Shown here one piece after another: positions 1-5,386 of a stretch of 6,809 bases of DNA. The position numbers were made by a program, and so were the translations under genes. This stretch comes from Candidatus Poribacteria bacterium (GTDB lineage: Bacteria > Poribacteria > WGA-4E > GCA-2687025), in assembly GCA_027625215.1 (NCBI GenBank), contig JAQBWJ010000120.1:1-6809 (forward strand). The letters run 5' to 3'. Positions within the stretch are counted from its first letter, which is position 1. Every line of letters starts with the position of its first letter. The notes beneath the pieces were generated by a model that saw only the letters and a program-made list of their open reading frames with translations, did no database searches and was not told where the DNA came from.

Positions 1-236
1 GCGCGCCGTTCGGACTGGTCGCCGCGTACCGCCTCACCGAAAACGACGAGTACACCAAGACGCGCGCCCTGTTGGTGGGAATCGGCACGGCGGCGAGCGG
101 ACTGCTCGGTTCGGGGTTTGTCTACGTGCTCTCAAACACGGACGACGCCCGCATCTACCTGCCCGTCTCGACCGCAACGAGCGCGTTGGGCTATTGGCTC
201 ACCGACCGCGCCACCGAAGACATGCCCAAACCGTAA
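1..236 (+). CDS. C-terminal end of a small hydrophobic protein of unknown function (5' truncated)
   Basis: This is an open frame entering from the left edge (first full codon at base 3) and ending at TAA 234-236. The 77 visible residues include a glycine/alanine/leucine-rich stretch (about residues 23-43, LLVGIGTAASGLLGSGFVYV) that could be a membrane helix. It is followed by a short polar loop (SNTDDAR) and a second moderately hydrophobic stretch (about 51-66). The tail is hydrophilic and ends DMPKP. Codon use is GC-rich like rsmB downstream, which supports a real gene. I do not recognise a family, and the N-terminal part lies outside the window. The stop codon sits on the first bases of the repeat at 235-381. 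A small integral membrane protein is the most that can be inferred. Confidence 0.6.
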   Translation, partial: APFGLVAAYRLTENDEYTKTRALLVGIGTAASGLLGSGFVYVLSNTDDARIYLPVSTATSALGYWLTDRATEDMPKP

Positions 237-381
237 ACGAGAAGTGAGAAGGGAGAAACGAGAAGTGAGAGGTGATCTGGGACGGTTCAACATCACGGTC
301 GAAAACGACGAGGGGGACGTTCCCTGTCGTGTCGCATCGGACCCTCCGGACTCACTCCTCACTCCTCGTTTCTCACTTCTC
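235..381. repeat. Intergenic GA-rich/CT-rich element with inverted arms and a 21-base direct repeat
   Basis: The left arm carries AAACGAGAAGTGAGA twice, at 235-249 and 256-270, a 15-base direct repeat with a 21-base period. The right arm (351-381) is the pyrimidine-rich counterpart. GAGAAGTGAGAA at 239-250 is perfectly complementary to TTCTCACTTCTC at 370-381. After a bulge, ACGAG (258-262) and AGTGAG (264-269) pair with 364-368 and 358-363. Between the arms are about 80 bases of ordinary GC-rich sequence containing the near-palindrome GGGACGTTCCC. The element fills almost the whole 186-base gap between the upstream gene and rsmB. It could be a dispersed non-coding repeat or MITE-like element, or it could fold in the RNA and act on rsmB expression. 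No transposase or T-run is present, so it is not a standard intrinsic terminator. Confidence 0.6.
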
Positions 382-422
382 AACACCCCTGCGACCTCAG
401 CCCAACCCAACGCGGAGTACAA

Positions 423-1769
423 ATGACCCCCCGCGAACTCGCCTTCCGCGTCCTGATGACGGCGCAGGACGGCGAAACGGAAATCAAAGACCTGCTCGAC
501 ACCTGGTTCACCCAAGAGGGGCTTCCGCCCGCAGACCGCCCCTTCGCCACCGAGTTGATCTACGGCACGGTGAGGTGGCGGCGGCGTCTCGACGGCGTGA
601 TCGACGCGCTCGCCGACGACCCGAAAGCCATCAAACCGACGGCGCGCCAGGTGCTGCGTCTGGGCGTGTACCAACTGCTCAGGATGGACAACGTGCCCGA
701 CCACGCCGCCATCCACGAGACGGTCGAACTCGCGCGACGGATGCGCGTCGCGCCCGCGTTCGTGAACGCCCTGCTGCGGAAAATCCAGCGCGACGGCGAC
801 CCGAATCCGCCGACGCTGAAGGAGCAAAACCCCGTCCGCCACCTCGCGGAGCGTTACTCCTACCCCGACTGGATCGTTCGCCAATGGGTGAATCGGTTCG
901 GTTTCGAGGAAGCGGAACAACTCTGCGCCGTTCAGAACGAGCCCGCCCCGCTCGTGTTGCGAACGAACCTCCTCAGAACAACGCGCCGAAAACTGATCGG
1001 CGAACTACAGGAGCTCGGCGCGACGGCGACGGAAGGATCGCTCACGAACACGGCGGTCGTCACGTCGAACCTCCAGTCGCTCAACACAGTCGAACCGTTC
1101 CAGCGAGGCGACTGCACCGTCCAGGACGAAAGTTCGCAGTTGGCGGTCGTCCTCCTCGACCCGCAGCCCGGCGAGACGATCCTCGACCTCTGCGCCGCTC
1201 CCGGCGGCAAAGCGACCGCCATCGCCGAACGGATGGATGATCGCGGCAAAATCTACGCGACGGACATTTCGCAGCACGGGTTGGGGCGCATCCGTGAAAA
1301 CGCGATGCGGCTCGATCATCACTGCATCGACTGGCAACACGCCGACGCGACGGACAACTCCAGCCTGAATCGCGTTGTCCCCGACCAAGAGTTCGACCGC
1401 GTGCTCGTGGACGCCCCCTGTTCTGGACTCGGCATCCTGCGCCGCCACGCGGACGCTCGTTGGCGCAAGTCGCCGGAAGCGATTGCCGAGCTCGCAACGG
1501 TTCAGGCGCGCATCCTCCGCAACGGCGCGGATCGCGTCAAACTGGGCGGTGTGCTGGTCTACGGCGTCTGCACGACGACGCCGGAGGAAACGCACGGCAT
1601 TGTCCGCGCGTTCCTGGAGGAGTTCACAAACTTCGAGGAAGAACCCGTCTCCGATTTCCTCCCAAACCTTCCGCTCGACGCGGCGACCGAAGACGGCGCA
1701 TTCCAACTCTACCCGCACCGTCACGGCACGGACGGCTTCTACGCGATCCGCTTCCTGCGAATCGAATGA
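423..1769 (+). CDS. rsmB: 16S rRNA (cytosine-5)-methyltransferase RsmB
   Basis: This 448-residue cytosolic enzyme should use S-adenosylmethionine to make m5C967 (E. coli numbering) in 16S rRNA. Residues 1-130 form the NusB-like RNA-binding domain (LAFRVL near the start, FATELIYGTVRWRRRLD at 41-57, HAAIHETVELAR at 94-105, FVNALLRK at 113-120). The RsmB/RsmF Rossmann methyltransferase follows. QDESSQL at 234-240 and LCAAPGGK at 256-263 form SAM motif I. DAPCSGLG at 330-337 is motif IV, with C333. VYGVCTTTPEE at 379-389 is motif VI, with C383 as the expected catalytic nucleophile; the family more often has VYSTC here. The C-terminal HGTDGFYAIRFLR is the usual ending. Length is close to the E. 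coli protein. The ATG at 423 has GGAG at 414-417, five bases upstream. No fmt or def neighbour, often seen next to rsmB, is visible. Confidence 0.95.
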   Translation: MTPRELAFRVLMTAQDGETEIKDLLDTWFTQEGLPPADRPFATELIYGTVRWRRRLDGVIDALADDPKAIKPTARQVLRLGVYQLLRMDNVPDHAAIHETVELARRMRVAPAFVNALLRKIQRDGDPNPPTLKEQNPVRHLAERYSYPDWIVRQWVNRFGFEEAEQLCAVQNEPAPLVLRTNLLRTTRRKLIGELQELGATATEGSLTNTAVVTSNLQSLNTVEPFQRGDCTVQDESSQLAVVLLDPQPGETILDLCAAPGGKATAIAERMDDRGKIYATDISQHGLGRIRENAMRLDHHCIDWQHADATDNSSLNRVVPDQEFDRVLVDAPCSGLGILRRHADARWRKSPEAIAELATVQARILRNGADRVKLGGVLVYGVCTTTPEETHGIVRAFLEEFTNFEEEPVSDFLPNLPLDAATEDGAFQLYPHRHGTDGFYAIRFLRIE

Positions 1770-1855
1770 TCGGCTTGCGGCAGAGACGGTCTCGGCGATA
1801 CGATTCCCTACGAGTCCAGAGGGCTGACACGCCATCACGACAAGGAACGGGCGAC

Positions 1856-2653
1856 ATGAGCGCGACGCACCCGCTGCATATCTCGGACGACGACGTTCGC
1901 TTCTTTGACGAGCAGGGTTACTTCATTTACCACCACCCGCTGTTTCCCCAAGACAAGTTCGCCGCGATCCAGTCCTATTTCGAGGAACTGCTCGCCGACC
2001 TGCCGCAGGGCGTCCGCACGGAGGCGATGGATGTGCCGCACTTCGCCTATCCCAAACTGTTCGACTGGCTCTTGGCGGATGAAGTGTTGGATTTAGTGGA
2101 GCGGTTCATTGGGCCCGACATCGCGTTATGGTCGAGCCATTTCATCTCGAAGCCGCCCGCGCACGGGCAGATCGTCCCATGGCACGAGGACTCGGCGTAC
2201 TGGCGCGGTCGGTTGGACCCGATGGAGGTCTGCACCGTCTGGCTGGCGGTGGACGACTCGACCGCCGAGAACGGCTGTATGCGGGTGATTCCCGGCACGC
2301 ACTCGAACGGCTATTCCAACTATGTCGCGGTGGACGACGCCTCGAAGTCGGTGTTCGGCACGCGCATCACGGAAGACCAGTTCGACCTGTCAACGGCGGT
2401 TGATCTCGAACTGAAGTCGGGCGAGTGTCACCTGCACCACGCGAAGACGATTCACGGCTCGAACGCGAACGAGAGCGGCAAGCGTCGTTGCGGGTACACG
2501 ATGCGCTACATGCCGACGACGGTGAAGTACGTCCCCAATGAGCGTTGGACGCACGGCATCTACCTCGCGCGCGGCAAAGACCGAGCGGGCAACGAGTACG
2601 CCGAACCCGGCAAACGCTACGAGCCCGGCATCCGCGCGATCTATCAGCGGTGA
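1856..2653 (+). CDS. Phytanoyl-CoA dioxygenase (PhyH) family Fe(II)/2-oxoglutarate-dependent oxygenase
   Basis: This 265-residue protein should be a soluble non-haem iron oxygenase that couples decarboxylation of 2-oxoglutarate to hydroxylation of a substrate the sequence does not reveal. The double-stranded beta-helix signatures are complete. H110 and D112 (in PWHEDSAYW) and the distal H200 (in TIHGSNAN) form the iron triad. R211, eleven residues after H200, matches the 2-oxoglutarate-binding arginine spacing of human PAHX. VWLAVDDSTAENGCMRVIPGTH at 128-149 is the typical PhyH core. The N-terminus (DVRFFDEQGYFI) is also standard. The open frame extends far upstream through rsmB, but ATG 1856 is chosen because AAGGAA (1842-1847) lies eight bases before it and homology begins just after it. 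It starts 86 bases after rsmB. A weak possible promoter is TTGCGG (1775-1780), 18 bases, TACGAT (1799-1804). It may instead be co-transcribed with rsmB. Confidence 0.92.
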   Translation: MSATHPLHISDDDVRFFDEQGYFIYHHPLFPQDKFAAIQSYFEELLADLPQGVRTEAMDVPHFAYPKLFDWLLADEVLDLVERFIGPDIALWSSHFISKPPAHGQIVPWHEDSAYWRGRLDPMEVCTVWLAVDDSTAENGCMRVIPGTHSNGYSNYVAVDDASKSVFGTRITEDQFDLSTAVDLELKSGECHLHHAKTIHGSNANESGKRRCGYTMRYMPTTVKYVPNERWTHGIYLARGKDRAGNEYAEPGKRYEPGIRAIYQR

Positions 2654-2661
2654 ACGGGATT

Positions 2662-2730
2662 CCCCTCTCCCATCAACTCCTAACTCCTTTGGACACCCTC
2701 TCCCACCGGGAGAGGGGCTAGGGGTGAGGG
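2662..2730. repeat. CT/GA-rich hairpin repeat between convergent genes, possible bidirectional terminator
   Basis: CCCTCTCCC (2696-2704) and GGGAGAGGG (2708-2716) form a perfect nine-base stem around the loop ACC. A second left arm, CCCCTCTCCC at 2662-2671, is complementary to the same right arm (2708-2717), giving a mutually exclusive ten-base pairing. The stem is followed by CTAGGGGTGAGGG. From memory, this hairpin followed by a TAGGGGTGAGGG tail is a common dispersed intergenic repeat in many bacterial genomes. It lies in the 86-base gap between the tail ends of the dioxygenase gene and the propeller gene, where a terminator is expected. Neither strand shows a T-run after the stem, so classical intrinsic termination is uncertain. 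Confidence 0.6.
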
Positions 2731-2739
2731 TGAATCCGA

Positions 2740-3651
2740 TCACCCGACGACATACCGGATCGCCTCAGGAGCCGTCCACGCGACCTCCCACCGCTTCGCC
2801 CGATCCCGCCCCGCGTACAGCCGATCCCCGACCGCCGCCCACGCCGTCCCGTCCGCCGAAAACGCGAGTTGGTGCGTGTCGATGTTCCGTTCCGCCGACT
2901 CCGGGAACCCTTCTTGGACATGCTGCCATGTCGCGCCCGCGTCTTCGGAGCGGAATAGCCTCGCCTCTCCGCCGCGCGGTCCTTGGCTGACAGTCGCCAG
3001 AATCAGGTCGGGGTCTTCCGGGTGAACGGCGATGGCGCGTCCGTACCGCGCCGACAGCCCTTCCCGCCGATGCGTCCACGTTGCGCCGCGATCTTCGCTG
3101 ACGTAGACCGCGTTCGCCGTGTTCGCGTAGACGCGATCCTTCATCACGGGCGAGGTCGCCACCTGATGGACGTCGGGGTGAAGGTCGGGCGTGACGGGTT
3201 CCCACGACGCGCCCTCATCCGCCGAGCGCATGATGCTCCCAACGTGGATATCCGCGTAGACCCAACCGTCGTCCGTCGTGGCGAAACAGCGTACGGCGGG
3301 AGGACCTCCCCAGGGGGTGTACCACTCTTTGCGGGCTTCGAGTCGGTCGAAGGCGTCGACTTTCGTCGAGGTCGCACCCCCGACGAAGCGGTAGACCTGC
3401 GCCCCCTCGTCCGTGCCGAGCAGCGCCGTCAACGGCTCGTCGTTCAACACGGCGACGGAGGCGATTTCGTCTTCGATGCCCGTGTCGTAGGCGGTCGCGC
3501 CGTCGTGGTCGATGCGGGTCAGTTCGCCGTCACGGGCGATGTAGACGGCGTTGTCCGTCCGCGTCACCGCGCGGATGTTGTCGCTGTTGAAGATGGTTTC
3601 CGCGTCGCCCTTTGCGAGGCGATACACGGCGTTTGAAGTGGCTAAGATCAT
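2740..3651 (-). CDS. BNR/Asp-box repeat beta-propeller protein (sialidase-like or photosystem-assembly YCF48-like fold)
   Basis: This protein of 303 residues (from the ATG at 3651) is predicted to be all beta, with repeated propeller blades. Three clear Asp boxes follow the S-x-D-x-G-x-T-W pattern: SADEGASW 143-150, SEDRGATW 185-192 and SEDAGATW 235-242. Weaker blade echoes are NAVYRLAKGD, NAVYIARDGE and LYAGRDRAKRW. Such proteins are usually annotated as exo-alpha-sialidase-like or glycosyl hydrolase BNR repeat proteins. No sialidase active-site set can be identified, so enzymatic activity should not be assumed. There is no signal peptide or membrane segment. A GTG at 3690 would add 13 residues. 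ATG 3651 is preferred because its complement is preceded by GGAGGG with eight bases of spacing and because homologous-looking propeller sequence (MILATSNAVYRLA) starts there. The gene is convergent with the dioxygenase gene and divergent from the cassette at 3831. Confidence 0.85.
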   Translation of the reverse strand: MILATSNAVYRLAKGDAETIFNSDNIRAVTRTDNAVYIARDGELTRIDHDGATAYDTGIEDEIASVAVLNDEPLTALLGTDEGAQVYRFVGGATSTKVDAFDRLEARKEWYTPWGGPPAVRCFATTDDGWVYADIHVGSIMRSADEGASWEPVTPDLHPDVHQVATSPVMKDRVYANTANAVYVSEDRGATWTHRREGLSARYGRAIAVHPEDPDLILATVSQGPRGGEARLFRSEDAGATWQHVQEGFPESAERNIDTHQLAFSADGTAWAAVGDRLYAGRDRAKRWEVAWTAPEAIRYVVG

Positions 3652-3693
3652 CGCGGGTTCCCTCCACAAATTCGGATTCTTCGTCCCCACCCC

Positions 3694-3722
3694 ATTCTAT
3701 CCGTACATCAAGTCGAGGCGAA
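3694..3722 (-). promoter_or_regulatory. Candidate sigma-70-like promoter for the BNR propeller gene
   Basis: Read on the minus strand, TAGAAT (3699 to 3694) matches the -10 consensus at five of six positions. TTCGCC (3722 to 3717) is a weak -35 seventeen bases upstream. A start of transcription near 3687 would leave a leader of about 36 bases before ATG 3651 and would exclude the alternative GTG at 3690. A perfect TTGACA also occurs on this strand at 3815 to 3810, but it has only poor -10 partners (CATTAC or similar). The assignment rests on hexamers alone. Confidence 0.35.
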
Positions 3723-3830
3723 AGCGGTCTGAAAAGCGTGAAGTCGATACGGTGGATGATTTCTTGCGTAGGGGCGAGTTTCGGGAGTAATGTTTCGGTC
3801 ATAGGCATTTGTCAAGTTTAGGTGATTCGC

Positions 3831-4199
3831 ATGACTTCTCTGGCGATGGCTCAATCAACGACCGTCCTCGACGAACTCGAATCTCACGGGTTTGTGATCG
3901 ATGCCGAAGATCGACCGCGTTTGGTCTCCATGTTGGATGGAAGCGATACAACGTTACGGTTGCTCCATCGGGCGCGGAAAGAAATGGAACGTCGCTTCGG
4001 GGCCGTCCCGGTGGGGCTGTTCGTCGCGCCGGGCGTCGACGGTGAACGAGGCACGGTGATCGCTTCCCTCAGGGTGTCTCGACACGCGCCAGAGTTAAAT
4101 ATTGCAAAGTACCGTCGCCGGTTTGACGAATTCGTGGAGGAATGGTGGCTCGAACACATTCACGAATCCGATATCGAGTTGACGGTCGATATGCTGTAG
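3831..4199 (+). CDS. Small protein of unknown function, first gene of a two-gene cassette with a HEPN-like protein
   Basis: This 122-residue soluble protein has no signal peptide or membrane segment. Predicted order: an N-terminal helical part (TVLDELESHGF, then TLRLLHRARKEMERRFG at 41-57), a beta-rich middle (VPVGLFVAPG, GTVIASLRVSRH at 74-85), a helix with FDEFVEEWWLEHI at 98-110, and a last strand (DIELTVDML). The beta segment, FDEEWW-like helix and final strand resemble, from memory, small uncharacterised proteins encoded just upstream of HEPN-type genes in cyanobacteria and other bacteria. That fits its neighbour. ATG 3831 is preferred because AGGTG lies about six bases before it; GTG 3822 and ATG 3846 are alternatives. 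The stop codon TAG is embedded in the ribosome-binding site (TAGGAG) of the next gene, which implies translational coupling. GC content is lower than in the flanking genes. An antitoxin-like or regulatory role is only inference. Confidence 0.75.
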   Translation: MTSLAMAQSTTVLDELESHGFVIDAEDRPRLVSMLDGSDTTLRLLHRARKEMERRFGAVPVGLFVAPGVDGERGTVIASLRVSRHAPELNIAKYRRRFDEFVEEWWLEHIHESDIELTVDML

Positions 4200-4212
4200 G
4201 AGTCTGCGAGAC

Positions 4213-4530
4213 GTGTCCTCTTTCGAGTGGATGAACTTCGATCTGTTTGCGACGTGTCTGAAGGACTCGCCCGATGACATCTCAAGCCAGGATGTTGAAA
4301 CGGTCACTCGCGTCGTCATCGGTCGTCGGTACTACGCGGTTTACGGCAGGCTCCGCGAGTGGGCGCTTGAGATTCAAGATGAACGCCCTTCGTCCGTTCC
4401 CAACCTCGACGCGATGACCGACCGTCATAAAGACCTCTGCGCGTGGCTGATCCGACATCCCGAACGCCCTCTTCGATCCGTCGGCAACACGCTTATCTTC
4501 CTGCTGAATGCCCGAAACGCCTGCGACTGA
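4213..4530 (+). CDS. HEPN-like protein, probably truncated by a frameshift near its C-terminus
   Basis: The intact frame encodes 105 residues from GTG 4213 to TGA 4528-4530. TAGGAG at 4197-4202, ten bases upstream, overlaps the stop of the preceding gene. Two blocks look like a HEPN four-helix domain: RVVIGRRYYAVYGRLREWAL at 33-52 resembles the usual R-x-YYA-x-F-x-A-R helix, and FLLNARNACD at 96-105 resembles the R-N-x-(A)-D-Y-D helix. HEPN domains occur in RNases, in toxins of MNT-HEPN pairs and in nucleotide-binding sensors. No R-x(4-6)-H catalytic motif is visible here, so RNase activity is doubtful. The protein stops exactly inside the expected RNxxDYD motif. The missing YDALLPS and a further helical tail are found in another frame (see 4525-4651). 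The truncated form may be inactive, or the stop may be read through by frameshifting. Low GC matches the partner gene. Confidence 0.7.
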   Translation: MSSFEWMNFDLFATCLKDSPDDISSQDVETVTRVVIGRRYYAVYGRLREWALEIQDERPSSVPNLDAMTDRHKDLCAWLIRHPERPLRSVGNTLIFLLNARNACD

Positions 4531-4651
4531 CTACGACGCCCTATTGCCGTCGTCGCGTTCTCAGGGGCGGAATATGACGGAACTACAGAATGAGGTGGAT
4601 CGAATCTATCCCAGACTTGTCGAGACGATGCGACGCGAAGGTATACTCTGA
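4525..4651 (+). pseudogene. Frameshift site (GACT tandem duplication) and displaced 3' part of the HEPN-like gene
   Basis: Bases 4525-4532 read GACTGACT. Removing one GACT turns GAC-TGA into GAC-TAC-GAC, restoring the motif ARNACDYD. The frame starting with TAC 4532 then stays open for 39 codons to TGA 4649-4651. These encode YDALLPSSRSQGRNMTELQ, followed by NEVDRIYPRLVETMRREGIL. The tail is a charged amphipathic helix of the kind that closes HEPN-type domains. The repaired protein would have 144 residues. A single-base slip past the T at 4528 would also rejoin the frames, giving ACDDYD. The stop is UGA followed by C, as at the prfB frameshift site, but no upstream Shine-Dalgarno-like stimulator is seen. 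A recent inactivating duplication is the simplest reading; an assembly or sequencing error is the main alternative. Confidence 0.6.
4617..4647 (+). promoter_or_regulatory. Candidate promoter for the redoxin-dockerin gene
   Basis: TTGTCG (4617-4622; four of six matches to the -35 consensus) lies 19 bases before TATACT (4642-4647; five of six matches to the -10 consensus). Transcription would start near 4654, leaving a leader of about 34 bases before GTG 4688. The site is inside the displaced 3' end of the HEPN-like gene. It would let the redoxin gene be expressed independently of the cassette. The spacer is slightly long, and the call rests on hexamers only. Confidence 0.35.
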
Positions 4652-4687
4652 CAAGGAGCGTGATTCAAACTCGGATCGGAGTTCGCC

Positions 4688-5386
4688 GTGAGAGTGACCG
4701 TGCGTGTCGCCGTCCTGATCTTAATGTCGTTGTGCGTATCGTTGTCCGCCCAAACGGTCGGCAACACCGTCGGACGACGCGCCCCCGACTTCGCCCTCCA
4801 AGACACGACGGGCAAGACGGTACGCCTCTCCGACTACGCCGGGCAACCCCTCATCATCGAGTTTTATCGCGGGCTGTTCTGCCCCTACTGCAACTCGCAA
4901 CTCGCCGAAATCCAAACGGGCATCGGCGAGTTCGAGGCGTTGAACGTCCCCGTCGTCGCCATCAGCGTCGATCCGCGCGCCACCGCCGCCCAGATGAAGC
5001 GGCAACTGGGACTGACCTACCCGCTCCTGAGCGACCCGAACGCGACGGTCATCTCGGCGTACGGGGTGAAGGAGGCGTTTCTGACGCTTGCCCGCCCCGC
5101 AACGTTCGTCCTCGACGCCGACCATGTCATCCGCTGGAAACATGTCGGCAACGACAAGACCGACCGCGCGCTCGTCCAGAACATGCTCGCCGAAGCGGAA
5201 CGGTACGCGACCCCCGTCATCGTCCCTCACGACATCGACTCGAACGGGCGGATCGAGTTCGCCGATCTCGTCGCCGTCGCGCGACGCTTCGGGCAGCGCG
5301 TCGGCGGCATCCGCGAAGACGTGAACGGAGACGGCGTCGTCAACATCATCGACCTCGTGCTCGTCGCCCAACGGATCGGCGGCTAA
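4688..5386 (+). CDS. Exported peroxiredoxin-like protein (AhpC/TSA superfamily) with C-terminal dockerin-like domain
   Basis: This 232-residue protein has three parts. Residues 1-21 are a signal peptide (basic R2 and R6, hydrophobic VAVLILMSLCVSL, possible cleavage after SLSA); the cysteine at 16 lacks a proper lipobox. Residues 30-172 are a thioredoxin-fold redoxin: APDFALQDTTGKTVRLSDY, then EFYRGLFCPYCNSQL with C65 and C68 in a CPYC motif of the PRX-like 2 type, then VVAISVDP, YPLLSDP and ARPATFVLDADHVIRWKHVG. It should reduce peroxides or act as a thiol oxidoreductase outside the cytoplasm. Residues 182-232 contain two EF-hand-like calcium loops: D182-x-D-x-N-G-R at 182-188 and D211-V-N-G-D-G-V-V-N-I at 211-220, each followed by a DLV-containing helix. 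This is a type I dockerin-like pair. GTG 4688 is supported by GGAG at 4678-4681, six bases upstream. It overlaps the convergent helicase gene by four bases. Confidence 0.88.
   Translation: MRVTVRVAVLILMSLCVSLSAQTVGNTVGRRAPDFALQDTTGKTVRLSDYAGQPLIIEFYRGLFCPYCNSQLAEIQTGIGEFEALNVPVVAISVDPRATAAQMKRQLGLTYPLLSDPNATVISAYGVKEAFLTLARPATFVLDADHVIRWKHVGNDKTDRALVQNMLAEAERYATPVIVPHDIDSNGRIEFADLVAVARRFGQRVGGIREDVNGDGVVNIIDLVLVAQRIGG

Noticed and set aside
1786..1796. GAGACGGTCTC palindrome-like site after rsmB as a terminator
   Set aside because: The stem is only five bases with essentially no loop, and there is no T-run.
1460..1855. Upstream extension of the dioxygenase frame into rsmB
   Set aside because: The extension overlaps rsmB out of frame and reads as low-complexity arginine-rich sequence. 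ATG 1856 has a good ribosome-binding site and begins the family homology.
3764..3793. Possible plus-strand promoter TTGCGT-18-TAATGT before the cassette
   Set aside because: Each hexamer matches its consensus at only three of six positions, which is no better than chance in this region.
3530..3808. A 92-codon minus-strand frame beginning with MPMTETLLPKLAP that covers the intergenic region and enters the propeller gene
   Set aside because: It has no ribosome-binding site, overlaps the start of the propeller gene out of frame, becomes arginine-rich nonsense inside it, and crosses the likely promoter of that gene.
4168..4196. ESDIELTVDML at the end of the first cassette protein resembles the SDIDLLV motif of minimal nucleotidyltransferases
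   Set aside because: In those enzymes the motif follows a GS-containing turn near the N-terminus. Here there is no GS motif, the aspartates are misplaced, and the stretch is the extreme C-terminus.
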